A stretch of DNA of 62,268 nucleotides from Glycomyces buryatensis (GCF_004912275.1 NZ_STGY01000024.1:1-62268); one strand, 5' to 3'; positions 8,573 through 17,909 are shown, counted from the first letter of the stretch. Notes: generated by a model not told the origin, from the sequence alone. Numbers and translations: made by a program.

Positions 8573-8600
8573 GCGGGCCGCACCTGCGAGTGCGGCCCGC
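8573..8600 (+). terminator. Intergenic hairpin between binding protein and GH2 gene
   Basis: A perfect 11-bp stem, GCGGGCCGCAC (8573-8583) and GTGCGGCCCGC (8590-8600), closes a 6-nt loop. No T-run follows. Such hairpins after binding-protein genes often stabilise the upstream mRNA or end most transcripts, giving more lipoprotein than downstream enzyme. Confidence 0.6.
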
Positions 8601-8636
8601 CTCCTGAACACCCATGTGCTGAGAGGTACCGATCGC

Positions 8637-11063
8637 ATGATTCGCGAGCAGCGCTTCATCAACGACGACTGGACGTTCGCCTACGGCGAGCATCCCGGGG
8701 CAGAGGGGGAACCCCCCAGTCCCGACTGGTACGACGTCGGCCTGCCACACTCCTTCGACCTGCCGGACTTCCGCGAGCAGCGCTTCTACGTCGGCCACGG
8801 CTGCTACCGCCGTGCCGTCGAGGTCCCCCCGGAATGGCTCGGCAAGTGGATCGCCCTGGAGTTCCTGGGCGTCTTTCAGATCGCCGAGGTCTACGTCAAC
8901 GGGCGCTTCGTCGCCCGGCACGAGGGTGGCTACACGCCGTTCACCGTTGACCTCTCCCATGTGGTCAACGCAGGGGCCAACGACGTCTTCGTCCGCGTGG
9001 ACAACATCTGGAATCCGCGCCTGGCACCGCGGGCCGGGGACTTCAGCTTCAACGGCGGCATCTACCGCGACGTGAGCCTCATCGTCGCAGACAAGGTCCG
9101 GATCGACTGGTACGGCATCGGCGTCACGACCCCGCAGGTGGATCGTGAACGCGCCGAGGTGAACGCCACCGTCGCGATCGTCAACGACGAACCGCACGCG
9201 GTCGAGGTCCGGGTCGCCGGCGTCATCGGCGACACCTCGCGCCCGGTCGCCCGGCTCGAACCGGTCCGCCGCACCGTCCCTGCCGGAGCGACCATCGAGG
9301 TCGAGCTGGAAGGCCAGATCATTCAGCCGAGGCTGTGGCACCCCGACCATCCGCACCGGTACCGCCTCACCGCCTCGGTCACCGTGGACGGCCAGGTGCG
9401 CGACACCCAGGCGACCGCGTTCGGCGCGCGCTGGTACGAGTTCACCGCCGACCGGGGATTCTTCCTCAATGGCGAGCGCCTCGACCTGCACGGCGCCAAC
9501 GTGCACCAGAACCGGGGCGGCTGGGGCGACGCGGGCACCCGCGCCAGCATTCGCCGCGACGTGGCAATGATCAAGGAGCTGGGGATGAACCTCATCCGCG
9601 GCTCCCACTACCCCCACCACCCGTACTTCGCCGAGGAGTGCGACCGCCAGGGCCTGCTGTTCTGGTCCGAGCTGCACTTCTGGGGCATCGGCGGCGAGGA
9701 CGTCGAGGGCTACTGGTTCGCCAGCGCCTATCCGATCGACGAGGCCGATGAACCGGAGTTCGAGGAGAGCCTGCGCCGGGCCCTGCGGGAGATGATCCGC
9801 ACCCACCGCAACCACCCGAGCATCATCACCTGGAGCATCGGGAACGAGGCGTTCTTCAGCGACGACCGGGTGATCGGCAAGGCGAAGGCACTCACCACCG
9901 AGTTGGTGGACCTGTCGCACGAGCTGGACCCGACCCGCCCGGCGGCGGTAGGCGGCGCGCAGCGCAAGGGCTTCGACGTGCTCGGCGACATCGCCGGGTA
10001 CAACGGCGACGGTGCGGAGCTCTACCTCGACCCCGGCATCCCGAGCGTCGTGTCCGAGTACCACGGCGTCCAGGGCCAGGGGGCGGGTGAGTACGAAGTG
10101 GTGTGGGAGCACGGCGTCGAAGTCGACTACCCGTGGCGCTCGGGCAAGATCCTCTGGTGCGCCTTCCACTACAAGACGATCGCGGACGGGGCCGGGCTCC
10201 AGGGCCTGGCCGACTACTGGCGGATGCCCAAGCGCGCCTACTACTGGTACCGCGAGAAGCTGCGCGGCCTCGCCCCGCCCGCCTTCGCCGAGCCGGGCAC
10301 GGCGGTCGCGCTGCGCTTGACCTCTGACGCCGAGATGATCCCGACCGACGGCACCGGCGACGCGCGGCTGCTGGTGGAGCTCGTCGACGAGCACGGCGTC
10401 CGCGTCGTCGACGACCGGGCGGTGCGCCTCACGGTGGTCGAGGGCGAGGGCGTGTTTCCTTCGGGGCGCAGCATCACGCTGTCGCCCGAGAACCACAGCC
10501 TGCGGGACGGCGCGGGGGCCATGGAGCTGCGCGCCTATGTGCCTGGGACGCAGCGCATCCGGGCCACCGCCGACGGTCTCGGCGCGGCGGAGCTGGTCCT
10601 CATGGCGGTCGGGCCGCGCAATGAGCCGCGCGTGAGGCGACTGCCGCCGCCCGCGCCGTCGGTCACCGAGCCGCCGACCGGGCAGGGGGAGGCCTCGCTG
10701 GCGGCCTACCGGCCGGTCGCGGTGAGCAGCGCCGAGCCGCTGCACGGGGGCGGGAACGCCACGGTCACCGGGAGCGGCGCGTTCTGGCGGGCGGCGGGCC
10801 GCGACCCGGGCGAGTGGCTTGCCGCGGACTTGGAGTTCCCGTACGAGATCAGCCGGGTCGAGGTGGTCTTCGCCGAGCCTCCCGCCCATCAGTGGACCGT
10901 CGAGACGAGTGTGGACGGGCGGGCATTCGAACTCCTGCACCGCGGCGAGCCCGAGACCAAGGCGCGCTCGGCGTCCTTGCAATTCCCGGCCCGGACCGCT
11001 CGCAGGGTGCGGCTCTCCTTCCCGGAGAAACCGATCGACGTGGAGGAGATCCGGGTGTACTGA
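8637..11063 (+). CDS. Glycoside hydrolase family 2 (beta-galactosidase/glucuronidase-like) with C-terminal carbohydrate-binding-like domain
   Basis: An 808-residue enzyme with the GH2 layout: sugar-binding jelly roll (about 1-150), Ig-like domain (155-260) and TIM barrel (265-560). The acid/base is in the motif ITWSIGNEAF (about residue 400), and the likely nucleophile Glu is in VVSEYHG (about 473). An Ig-like segment and a discoidin/F5-8-like domain (about 690-808) follow. There is no signal peptide, so it acts on imported oligosaccharides. The ATG at 8637 follows GAGAGG; it is preferred over longer upstream reading. It is the last gene of the LacI-controlled ABC operon. The exact glycosidic specificity is not determined by sequence. 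Confidence 0.9.
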   Translation: MIREQRFINDDWTFAYGEHPGAEGEPPSPDWYDVGLPHSFDLPDFREQRFYVGHGCYRRAVEVPPEWLGKWIALEFLGVFQIAEVYVNGRFVARHEGGYTPFTVDLSHVVNAGANDVFVRVDNIWNPRLAPRAGDFSFNGGIYRDVSLIVADKVRIDWYGIGVTTPQVDRERAEVNATVAIVNDEPHAVEVRVAGVIGDTSRPVARLEPVRRTVPAGATIEVELEGQIIQPRLWHPDHPHRYRLTASVTVDGQVRDTQATAFGARWYEFTADRGFFLNGERLDLHGANVHQNRGGWGDAGTRASIRRDVAMIKELGMNLIRGSHYPHHPYFAEECDRQGLLFWSELHFWGIGGEDVEGYWFASAYPIDEADEPEFEESLRRALREMIRTHRNHPSIITWSIGNEAFFSDDRVIGKAKALTTELVDLSHELDPTRPAAVGGAQRKGFDVLGDIAGYNGDGAELYLDPGIPSVVSEYHGVQGQGAGEYEVVWEHGVEVDYPWRSGKILWCAFHYKTIADGAGLQGLADYWRMPKRAYYWYREKLRGLAPPAFAEPGTAVALRLTSDAEMIPTDGTGDARLLVELVDEHGVRVVDDRAVRLTVVEGEGVFPSGRSITLSPENHSLRDGAGAMELRAYVPGTQRIRATADGLGAAELVLMAVGPRNEPRVRRLPPPAPSVTEPPTGQGEASLAAYRPVAVSSAEPLHGGGNATVTGSGAFWRAAGRDPGEWLAADLEFPYEISRVEVVFAEPPAHQWTVETSVDGRAFELLHRGEPETKARSASLQFPARTARRVRLSFPEKPIDVEEIRVY

Positions 11064-11152
11064 TCTCGCAGGGCCTCCGACCAGGGGCAGGAGACGAATC
11101 GACTCCTGTCCCTGATCGAGTGTGGATAATTGTCGACTATTGGAATTTTTTA

Positions 11153-11218
11153 TTGAAAGATGCAGATATCTAGTGTTATAGTGATGTGGACGGCGCGCGT
11201 TCCAACGTGAACCGTCAC
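11153..11218 (+). promoter_or_regulatory. Promoter of lyase 1 with a LacI-operator-like site
   Basis: TTGAAA (11153-11158), an 18-nt spacer containing ATGCAGATATCT, then TATAGT (11177-11182). The element TTGAA-NN-ATGYAGATATMT is shared with the promoter of the paralogous lyase at 17910-19586. At 11206-11219 lies CGTGAACCGTCACG, one base different from operator 1 of the ABC operon. It sits in the early transcribed region, where a bound repressor would block elongation. Confidence 0.6.
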
Positions 11219-11224
11219 GAGTAC

Positions 11225-11272
11225 GCGGTGGCAATCCCCGGCATCGCACACCGCATGGCGCAAGGGAGCACC
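11225..11272 (+). promoter_or_regulatory. Conserved mRNA leader of lyase 1
   Basis: The 51 nt ending at the start codon (11225-11275) match the leader of the lyase gene on the other strand (19634-19584) at 47 of 51 positions, yet the first codons of the two genes differ completely. The block contains GCGGTG and CACCGC, which could pair, and the GGAGC ribosome site. An RNA-level or operator function is inferred. Confidence 0.55.
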
Positions 11273-12505
11273 ATGCTCAGCGAACAACCGAACCGACCTC
11301 GTTCACGCGCAGTCTTCAATCGGCGCAACCTCCTCAGGGGGGCGATCGTCGCCGGTGGCCTGGCTGCCGCCGGAGCCGGCGGCTTCGGCATCGCCCAGGC
11401 GCAGACCTTCAACCACCCCGGAATGCTGCTGCGGCAGGACGGGTTCGACCGGATGCGGAGCAACGTCCAGGCGAACCGGGAACCGTGGATCTCCGGCTGG
11501 AACCGGCTGACCGCCAACTCGCACTCCTCGTCGAGCTGGACGCCCCGGCCGGTGGAGGAGATCGTCCGCGGCAATATCGACAAGCCCGAGAACTATGGGC
11601 TGCTCATGAACGACATGCACGCGGCGTACCAGAACGGGCTGCGCTGGAAGGTCAGCGGCGACACCGCCCACCGCGACAAGGCGGTCGAGATCCTCAACGC
11701 CTGGTCGGGGACATTGAAGGTGATCACCGGCTGGACCGAGACTTCGCTGGCGGCCGGGATCTACGGCTACCAGGCGGCCAACGCCGCCGAGATCGTGCGC
11801 GATGCGCCCGGGTTCGATGTGGGCCGGTTCCAGACCATGCTGGCCGAGATCTTCTACCCGTTGAACAACGATTTCCTGGTCCGCCGCCACGGCACCTGCG
11901 ACAGCCACTACTGGGCGAACTGGGACCTGTGCAACATGGCCGCGATCCTGGCCATCGGCATCTTCAACGAAGACCAGGCCAAGTTCGACGAGGCGATCGA
12001 GTACTTCTGGAACGGCAAGGGGAACGGCTCGATCCAGCACGTGATCCCGCATATCCACGGCGACCTCGCCCAGTGGCAGGAATCCGGCCGCGACCAGGCG
12101 CACTCGATCATGGGCGTCGGCCTGATGGCCGAGTTCATGGAGATGGCCTGGAACCAGGACGTCGACCTCTACTCCGCCCGCGACAGCGCCTTCGCCAAGG
12201 CCGCCGAATACGTCGCCCGCTACAACAACGGCCACGACGTGCCCTTCACCAAGTACGTCTGGAACTCCGGTCACGACTGCCGCTACAACGAGCACACCCA
12301 GATCTCCGACTGGGCACGTGGACAGGGACGGCCCGTGTGGGAACTGCTCTACTCCCATTACAACGGCCGGCTCGGCCGCTCCATGCCGAACGTGGAGGAG
12401 ATGCTCACCCAGCACATCCGGCCCGAAGGCGGCGGGGGCGACTACGGCCCCAACTCCGGCGGCTTCGACTCGCTCGGATGGGGCACCCTCAGCTACGCGC
12501 GCTGA
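11273..12505 (+). CDS. Secreted polysaccharide lyase, alginate lyase family (lyase 1)
   Basis: A 410-residue protein exported by the Tat route (NRRNLLRG motif, then a hydrophobic stretch ending AQAQT). The mature part is a single all-helical toroid of the alginate-lyase-like fold, opening HPGMLLRQDGFDRM. Conserved segments include HAAYQNGLRWKVSGD, ANWDLCNMAA, WQESGRDQAHSIMG and GGDYGPNSGGFDSLG. The ESGRDQ-x-H motif probably holds active-site residues. Related lyase families cleave uronate-containing polymers (alginate, glucuronan); which one is cut here is open. The start at 11273 is behind GGGAGC. Its control region links it to the LacI regulon and to the paralogue at 17910-19586. Confidence 0.82.
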   Translation: MLSEQPNRPRSRAVFNRRNLLRGAIVAGGLAAAGAGGFGIAQAQTFNHPGMLLRQDGFDRMRSNVQANREPWISGWNRLTANSHSSSSWTPRPVEEIVRGNIDKPENYGLLMNDMHAAYQNGLRWKVSGDTAHRDKAVEILNAWSGTLKVITGWTETSLAAGIYGYQAANAAEIVRDAPGFDVGRFQTMLAEIFYPLNNDFLVRRHGTCDSHYWANWDLCNMAAILAIGIFNEDQAKFDEAIEYFWNGKGNGSIQHVIPHIHGDLAQWQESGRDQAHSIMGVGLMAEFMEMAWNQDVDLYSARDSAFAKAAEYVARYNNGHDVPFTKYVWNSGHDCRYNEHTQISDWARGQGRPVWELLYSHYNGRLGRSMPNVEEMLTQHIRPEGGGGDYGPNSGGFDSLGWGTLSYAR

Positions 12506-12619
12506 CCTCCGGCACAGATCCACAGCACAAGCCCCAGTGGCCTTCGGCCGCAATGAAAGGCGGCGCCGGACCCGGTCCTGCACCGCGCCCTTCCTTCCCC
12601 TTGCAGTGAATGAGGAACC

Positions 12620-14389
12620 ATGCTTGAGAACCCTCCGTACCCCAGCCTGTCCCGTCGCACCGTCCTCCAAGCGACCGGAGCCGCCGCCGTCGCCGGATAC
12701 CTCGCGACCGCGGCGAACCCCGCCTCGGCCCAGGAGGCGTCCGCCGAGAACTCCCTCGTCACCTACCCCGTCCCCGAGGGCGTCGAGCAGAACGACAGCT
12801 TCAACGTGCGAGTGCGCACCTCCAAGGGCGAATGGCAGCCGCTCGGCGTCTACAACACCCACCTGAAGATGATCGACGCCAACACCGGCGCCGGTCCCCT
12901 CCACGACTCCGCCGTGGCCTATTTCGACTTCACCGGCACCGCCGAGGTGCAGGTGACCTACACCAAGGGCGCCATCGAGAATGCGCGGATCCGTCCGCTC
13001 TCGCACGAGATCGAGCCGACGGTGGACGACGACAGCCTCAAGTTCACGATCAGCGAGCCCCGCAAGCTGGTCATCGAGGTCAACGACGAGGTCTACGACT
13101 GCCTGCACCTGATCGCCAACCCCATCGAGACCGACGCGCCCAGCGCCGACGACCCGAGCGTCGTCTACTTCGGACCCGGCGTGCACACCGGGGAGGGGAT
13201 CGCCGTCGCCAGCGGCCAGACCGTCTACATCGCCGGTGGCGCGGTGGTCAAGCGCAACATCCGCTTCAACGGCGTCGAGAACGCCACGCTGCGCGGCCGC
13301 GGCATGATCTACGGGGTCGAATGGGGTGCGGCCCCGGTCGAGAGCTCGAAGAACATCCTCATCGACGGCATCACCATCATGAACAACCCGACCGGCAACG
13401 CGTTCAATATCGCCGAGTCCCAGCAGGTGACGGTCAGGAACCTGAACTACTTCAGCTCCGCCAGGTGGGGCGACGGCATCGACATCTTCAGCAGCAGCGA
13501 CGTGCTGATCGACGGCGCCTTCATGCGCAGCTCCGACGACTGCATCGCGGTGTACGCGCACCGCTGGGAGTATTACGGCGACGTCCGCAACATCACCATC
13601 CAGAACTCGGTGCTGTGGGCGGACGTGGCACACCCGATCAACATCGGCACCCACGGCAACTCCGACGAGCCTGAGGTGCTTGAGAACATCACCATCTCGA
13701 ACCTCGACATCCTCGACCACCGCGAGCCGCAGCTGGACTACCAGGGATGCATCGCGTTGAACCCGGGCGACAGCAACCTCGTTCGCAACGTGCGCATCCA
13801 GGACATCCGGATCGAGGACTTCCGCTGGGGCCAGATCATCCACTTCCGGGTGACCTACAACCCCACCTACAACACCTCGATCGGCCGCGGCATCGAATCG
13901 GTCTTCGTCAAGAACCTCAGCTACGACGGGAACAACGCCAGCACCGCGATGATGCTGGGGTACGACGCGGAGCACGCCGTCAAGGACGTCGTCTTCCAGA
14001 ACTTCACCGTCAACGGCAAGGTCATCTCCGACACCGCGGGCAAACCCCGCTGGTACAAGACCACGGACATGGTTCCCATGCACGTGAACGAGCACGTGAC
14101 CGGCTTGCGCTTCCTCGATTCGACCACCGCTCCGTCCGATACGGCGCCGACCCTTGTCGCAGCCGAGACCATGGAGACCACCGCGGGCGCACCGACGATC
14201 TACACGATCAGCGCCACCGGGTTCCCCGAGACGTTCGCCGCCTCGGGCCTCCCCGAAGGGCTCGCCGTCGACGCCGCCACCGGTGTCGTCGCCGGCGCGC
14301 CCGCCAAGGCCGGCACCTACGACGTGGTCGTCAGCGCCGCCAACGCGAGCGGCATCGCCGAGCAGGCCGTCCAGATCACGGTGCAGTGA
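12620..14389 (+). CDS. Secreted GH28-like parallel beta-helix glycosidase with C-terminal Ig-like domain
   Basis: A 589-residue Tat-exported protein (SRRTVLQATG motif, signal ending PASAQ). An N-terminal beta-sandwich (about 45-175) precedes a right-handed beta-helix. The helix carries polygalacturonase-like motifs: WGDGIDIFSSSDVLIDG, SSDDCIAVYAH with the two acidic catalytic residues, and INIGTHGNSD. A putative Ig domain (about 509-589) closely resembles the one in the next gene, including the shared AASGLPEGLxVD segment. Most likely it hydrolyses a galacturonan or a related branched uronate polymer outside the cell. It lies between two lyases in the same direction. Confidence 0.82.
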   Translation: MLENPPYPSLSRRTVLQATGAAAVAGYLATAANPASAQEASAENSLVTYPVPEGVEQNDSFNVRVRTSKGEWQPLGVYNTHLKMIDANTGAGPLHDSAVAYFDFTGTAEVQVTYTKGAIENARIRPLSHEIEPTVDDDSLKFTISEPRKLVIEVNDEVYDCLHLIANPIETDAPSADDPSVVYFGPGVHTGEGIAVASGQTVYIAGGAVVKRNIRFNGVENATLRGRGMIYGVEWGAAPVESSKNILIDGITIMNNPTGNAFNIAESQQVTVRNLNYFSSARWGDGIDIFSSSDVLIDGAFMRSSDDCIAVYAHRWEYYGDVRNITIQNSVLWADVAHPINIGTHGNSDEPEVLENITISNLDILDHREPQLDYQGCIALNPGDSNLVRNVRIQDIRIEDFRWGQIIHFRVTYNPTYNTSIGRGIESVFVKNLSYDGNNASTAMMLGYDAEHAVKDVVFQNFTVNGKVISDTAGKPRWYKTTDMVPMHVNEHVTGLRFLDSTTAPSDTAPTLVAAETMETTAGAPTIYTISATGFPETFAASGLPEGLAVDAATGVVAGAPAKAGTYDVVVSAANASGIAEQAVQITVQ

Positions 14390-14394
14390 CCCGG

Positions 14395-17300
14395 ATGTCC
14401 CAGCACCAGACCACCCGCCGCACCCTCCTGAGGGGTGCGGCGGGCACCCTCATCGCGGTGACCGCCGCGAGCGCCCTCCCGGCCCAGGCCGGGCAGGCCG
14501 CGCCGTCGACCGACGCTGCGATCCTCCCCACCGCCCCAGCGGCATTCGCGCACCCCGGCCTGCTGCACCGTGCGGAAGACCTCGAACGGATGCGGGAAGC
14601 CGTTGCAGCCGAAGCGGAGCCGATCATCTCGGGATTCACGGCCATGGCCGCCAGTCCCAGATCCTCCTACGACTACACGATCCGCAACACCGGCCAGATC
14701 ACCTCGTGGGGCCGCGGCCCCACCGACCACACCAGTGAGACGGCAAACGACGCGGCGGCCGCCTACCAGAACGCGCTGATGTGGGCCATCACCGGCGACA
14801 AGCGGCACGCCGACAAGGCGCGCGACATCCTCAATGCCTGGTCGGCGAGTCTGCGGGCGATCACCGGCGCCGACGGTCAGCTCGGCTCCGGCCTCCAGGG
14901 ATTCAAGCTCGTCAACGCCGCCGAGCTGTTGCGGCACAGCGAATACGACGGCTGGTCCGCTGAGGACATCGCCAGGTGCGAGGACTCGTTCAAGACCGTC
15001 TGGTACCGATCCGTCGCCGGCTATTCGCTGTTCGCGAACGGCAACTGGGACACCGCCGCGCTGCAACTAGTCATCGCGATTGCCGTGTTCTGCGACGACC
15101 GCGTCATGTTCGAGGACGCGGTGCGCTACGCGGTGGACGGGGCCGGGAACGGCTCGTTCACCGGCATCGTCGTCGACGAGTCCGGCCAGGGCCAGGAGAG
15201 CGGGCGCAGCCAGGCATACGCGCAACTGGCGATCGGCCTGCTCACCGATGTCGCCGAGGTCGCCTGGAACCAAGGGGTGAACCTCTACGGTCACGCGGAC
15301 AGCCGCATTCTCGCCGGGCACGAGTACGTCGCGCGGTACAACCTCGGCGACGACGTTCCCTTCACACCCGACCTCGACCGGACCGGCAAGTACATCAAGA
15401 CCCAGATCTCGGCCAACAATCGCGGGCAGTACCGGCCCATCCACGAACTGGCATACGGCCACTTCGCAAGCCGGATGGGCCTGCCCGCCCCGTACCTGGA
15501 ACAGGTGGTCTTCCGGGCGGGCGGCGAGCGGCACATCGAGGGCACCAATGACGACCACCCGTCATGGGGCACCTTGACATTCGCGCGGCCGCAGGCCGAC
15601 GCATCGGCACCCCAGGCGGCACCTGCCGCACCCGCGGGACTGACCGCGAACGGCACGGCCTCGCAGATCACCCTCGGCTGGGTCGAGTCCGTCGATCCGG
15701 TCGCGATGGCGGGGGCCGAGTCCTACACCGTCAAGCGCGCGGCCGCGGGCGGCGAGTTCGAGACGCTCGCGACCGACCTGCCCGGAAATTCCTACACCGA
15801 CGAGACCGTGACAGCCGGGCAGCGGTACGTCTACGCGGTCTCCGCCTCCAATGAGGTCGGTACGGGCCCCGACTCGCTCGGGATCGCCGTCAGCGCCGGA
15901 CCGCCGTCGCCCTGGGAGGCAACGGACATCGGCGGCGGCGAGCCCGGCACGACCGACTTCGACGGCCAGGTGTTCGCGATCGAGGCGGGCGGGCGGGACA
16001 TCGCCGGTTCGGGCGACCAGTTCCGGTTCACCCACCTGCCGATGAGCGGCGACGGCACCCTCACGGCCCGGATCACGGGTCCGCTGAGCTCGCAGTACGC
16101 GAAGGTCGGCGTCATGGCGCGCGAAACGCTCGACGCGGACTCCGCGCACGCGGCGATGCTCATCCAGGGCCTCCCGCTGCACACCTGGAGCGGCGTGTGG
16201 ACGACCCGCGCGACCGCCGGTGCCGAGTCCACCGGCACCGGCTCCCAGAGCGTGCCTCCCACCCAGCAGGAGGCGATCACGGTCAATGCGGGATTCCCGA
16301 TCTCCAATCTGGGATCCCTGCCCGAGTCGGCGACCCCGCTCGCCGCGCCCTATGTGGAGGCCGCGAGCGATGGCTACCGGTTGCGCAGGCCCTACTGGGT
16401 CCGCCTGAAACGCAAGGGATCGAAGTTCACCGGATGGATCTCACCCGACGGCGAACACTGGGAGAAGGTCGGCTCCTCTGAGCTGGACCTCGCCCAGAAT
16501 ATCCATATCGGACTGGCGGTCTGCTCGGCGCTTGATCCGGGCGAGGACCACGCCGAGACCACCACGGCCGCCTTCGACAATGTGGCCGCGCCCGGCTGGT
16601 CGGTGGACGCCCCGACGGATGCCGTCGCGGCCGTGCAGGCCCGGGCCAATGACAGCGCCATCGAACTCGCCTGGAGCACACCGAACCCAGCGGGCCGATA
16701 CCAGGTCAAGCGCGCCAAGGGAAACAGCGGCCGTTTCGACACCCTCGCCTCCGGCATCGAACCGGTCGGATTCGGCGTCCACCTCCGCTACGCCGACGCC
16801 ACCGGCGAACCGGGGACCGAATACCGCTACGTCGTCTGCGCCGAGAACGTCGCCGGAACGGGACCGGACTCGGCGGCGGCGAGCGCCGTCATGCCCATCC
16901 CTCCGGCACCGAAAATCGAGAGCGCGACATCCGCGTTCGCCAACGCGGGCAGGCCGTTCGAATACCTCATCGATGCCACGGCCGACCCGACCGAATTCGC
17001 CGCGAGCGGGCTGCCCGAGGGGCTGGAGGTCGACCCGCGGACCGGGATCATCTCCGGGACCCCGTCCGAACCGGGCGGGTTCGAGCTAGCGATCAGCGCG
17101 ACCAATGCCACCGCCACGGCCACGGTGACCCTCGCGCTCACCGTCGAAGCCGCGCCGCCCGAGCCGTGGGTGTCCCGCGACATCGGCGACTACGTGCTCG
17201 ACGAGCGGCGGCTGGGGAGCTACAGCGCCGTCGCGATCCGCACGCCGGGCAGCACCGGCTACGACCCGGACACCGAATCGTTCACGGTCCGAGGCGCCGG

Positions 17301-17772
17301 CTCGGATCTGAACGTCATCAATCAGGGCATGACCGTGCACTACGCCTCGGTTCCCCTGACCGGCGACGGCACGATCATCGCCCGGGTCGCCGAACGGCAC
17401 AATGCGGGAACGGCCGCCCGGGCGGGCCTGGTCATGGCCAAGTCCCTCTCGCCGTTCGACCAGATGGCCGGGACGATTCTCAAGGCCGGAGGCGGCGTGC
17501 AGTTCTTCCGGCGTCCGCGAGTGGGCTTCCGCCCCAACGTGACCGACGGAGCGGCGGCCGGCGGCGAACCGGTATGGCTGCGGCTGGAGCGCAGCGGCGA
17601 CACCTTCGCCGCCGCGGTCTCGGCCGACGGCGAGAACTGGACGGAGCTCGGCGCGCCCGAATCCATCCCAGACTTCGGCGACGCACCGTACTACGCGGGG
17701 CTCGCCGTCGTATCCGGAGACCCGAAGACGCTGAACACCACGGTCTTCGACCACGTCTCGGTGGCAACCTAG
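14395..17772 (+). CDS. Large secreted modular lyase, alginate lyase family (lyase 2)
   Basis: An 1125-residue Tat substrate (TRRTLLRGAAG motif). Modules in order: alginate-lyase-like toroid (about 45-395), fibronectin type III (400-500), a LamG/DUF1349-like sandwich (503-735), second FN3 (738-837), Ig-like domain (838-922), and a second LamG-like sandwich (923-1125). The toroid keeps NGNWDTAAL, but the ESGRDQ-x-H motif of its two paralogues reads ESGRSQAY, so the likely catalytic His is Tyr. It may therefore be altered in activity or serve mainly in binding. It begins 5 bp after the GH28-like gene, so the two are translationally linked. Confidence 0.82.
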   Translation: MSQHQTTRRTLLRGAAGTLIAVTAASALPAQAGQAAPSTDAAILPTAPAAFAHPGLLHRAEDLERMREAVAAEAEPIISGFTAMAASPRSSYDYTIRNTGQITSWGRGPTDHTSETANDAAAAYQNALMWAITGDKRHADKARDILNAWSASLRAITGADGQLGSGLQGFKLVNAAELLRHSEYDGWSAEDIARCEDSFKTVWYRSVAGYSLFANGNWDTAALQLVIAIAVFCDDRVMFEDAVRYAVDGAGNGSFTGIVVDESGQGQESGRSQAYAQLAIGLLTDVAEVAWNQGVNLYGHADSRILAGHEYVARYNLGDDVPFTPDLDRTGKYIKTQISANNRGQYRPIHELAYGHFASRMGLPAPYLEQVVFRAGGERHIEGTNDDHPSWGTLTFARPQADASAPQAAPAAPAGLTANGTASQITLGWVESVDPVAMAGAESYTVKRAAAGGEFETLATDLPGNSYTDETVTAGQRYVYAVSASNEVGTGPDSLGIAVSAGPPSPWEATDIGGGEPGTTDFDGQVFAIEAGGRDIAGSGDQFRFTHLPMSGDGTLTARITGPLSSQYAKVGVMARETLDADSAHAAMLIQGLPLHTWSGVWTTRATAGAESTGTGSQSVPPTQQEAITVNAGFPISNLGSLPESATPLAAPYVEAASDGYRLRRPYWVRLKRKGSKFTGWISPDGEHWEKVGSSELDLAQNIHIGLAVCSALDPGEDHAETTTAAFDNVAAPGWSVDAPTDAVAAVQARANDSAIELAWSTPNPAGRYQVKRAKGNSGRFDTLASGIEPVGFGVHLRYADATGEPGTEYRYVVCAENVAGTGPDSAAASAVMPIPPAPKIESATSAFANAGRPFEYLIDATADPTEFAASGLPEGLEVDPRTGIISGTPSEPGGFELAISATNATATATVTLALTVEAAPPEPWVSRDIGDYVLDERRLGSYSAVAIRTPGSTGYDPDTESFTVRGAGSDLNVINQGMTVHYASVPLTGDGTIIARVAERHNAGTAARAGLVMAKSLSPFDQMAGTILKAGGGVQFFRRPRVGFRPNVTDGAAAGGEPVWLRLERSGDTFAAAVSADGENWTELGAPESIPDFGDAPYYAGLAVVSGDPKTLNTTVFDHVSVAT

Positions 17773-17860
17773 CAGGAAACCAGGAGAACCAGACACAATG
17801 GAACACCGCTTTACCGAAATCGTCCACGCCGAATAGACGACGGCCGCCCCGCGGCATTGA

Positions 17861-17894
17861 GCAGCCCTTGGCCTCGTGGAGCGCCAAGGGCTGC
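17861..17894. terminator. Bidirectional terminator between lyase 2 and lyase 3
   Basis: A perfect 12-bp stem, GCAGCCCTTGGC (17861-17872) with GCCAAGGGCTGC (17883-17894), around a 10-nt loop. It lies between two convergent genes, and ATTCG follows. This suits termination from both sides. Confidence 0.75.
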
Positions 17895-17909
17895 AATTCG
17901 ATCGGTGGT

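Noticed and set aside
6909..11249. Very long minus-strand open frame opposite the binding-protein and GH2 genes
   Set aside because: It is antisense to two well-supported genes, has biased Arg/Val/Gly/Leu composition with no family signature, and exists because codon third positions are GC-rich.
11303..14095. 930-codon minus-strand open frame opposite lyase 1 and the GH28-like gene
   Set aside because: Shadow of genes with Tat signals and clear catalytic motifs; no motif of its own.
17798..17836. 12-codon frame after lyase 2 with a good ribosome site
   Set aside because: Too short to judge, no similarity or overlap with another gene, and it lies just before the terminator. Probably the remnant or leader of nothing functional.
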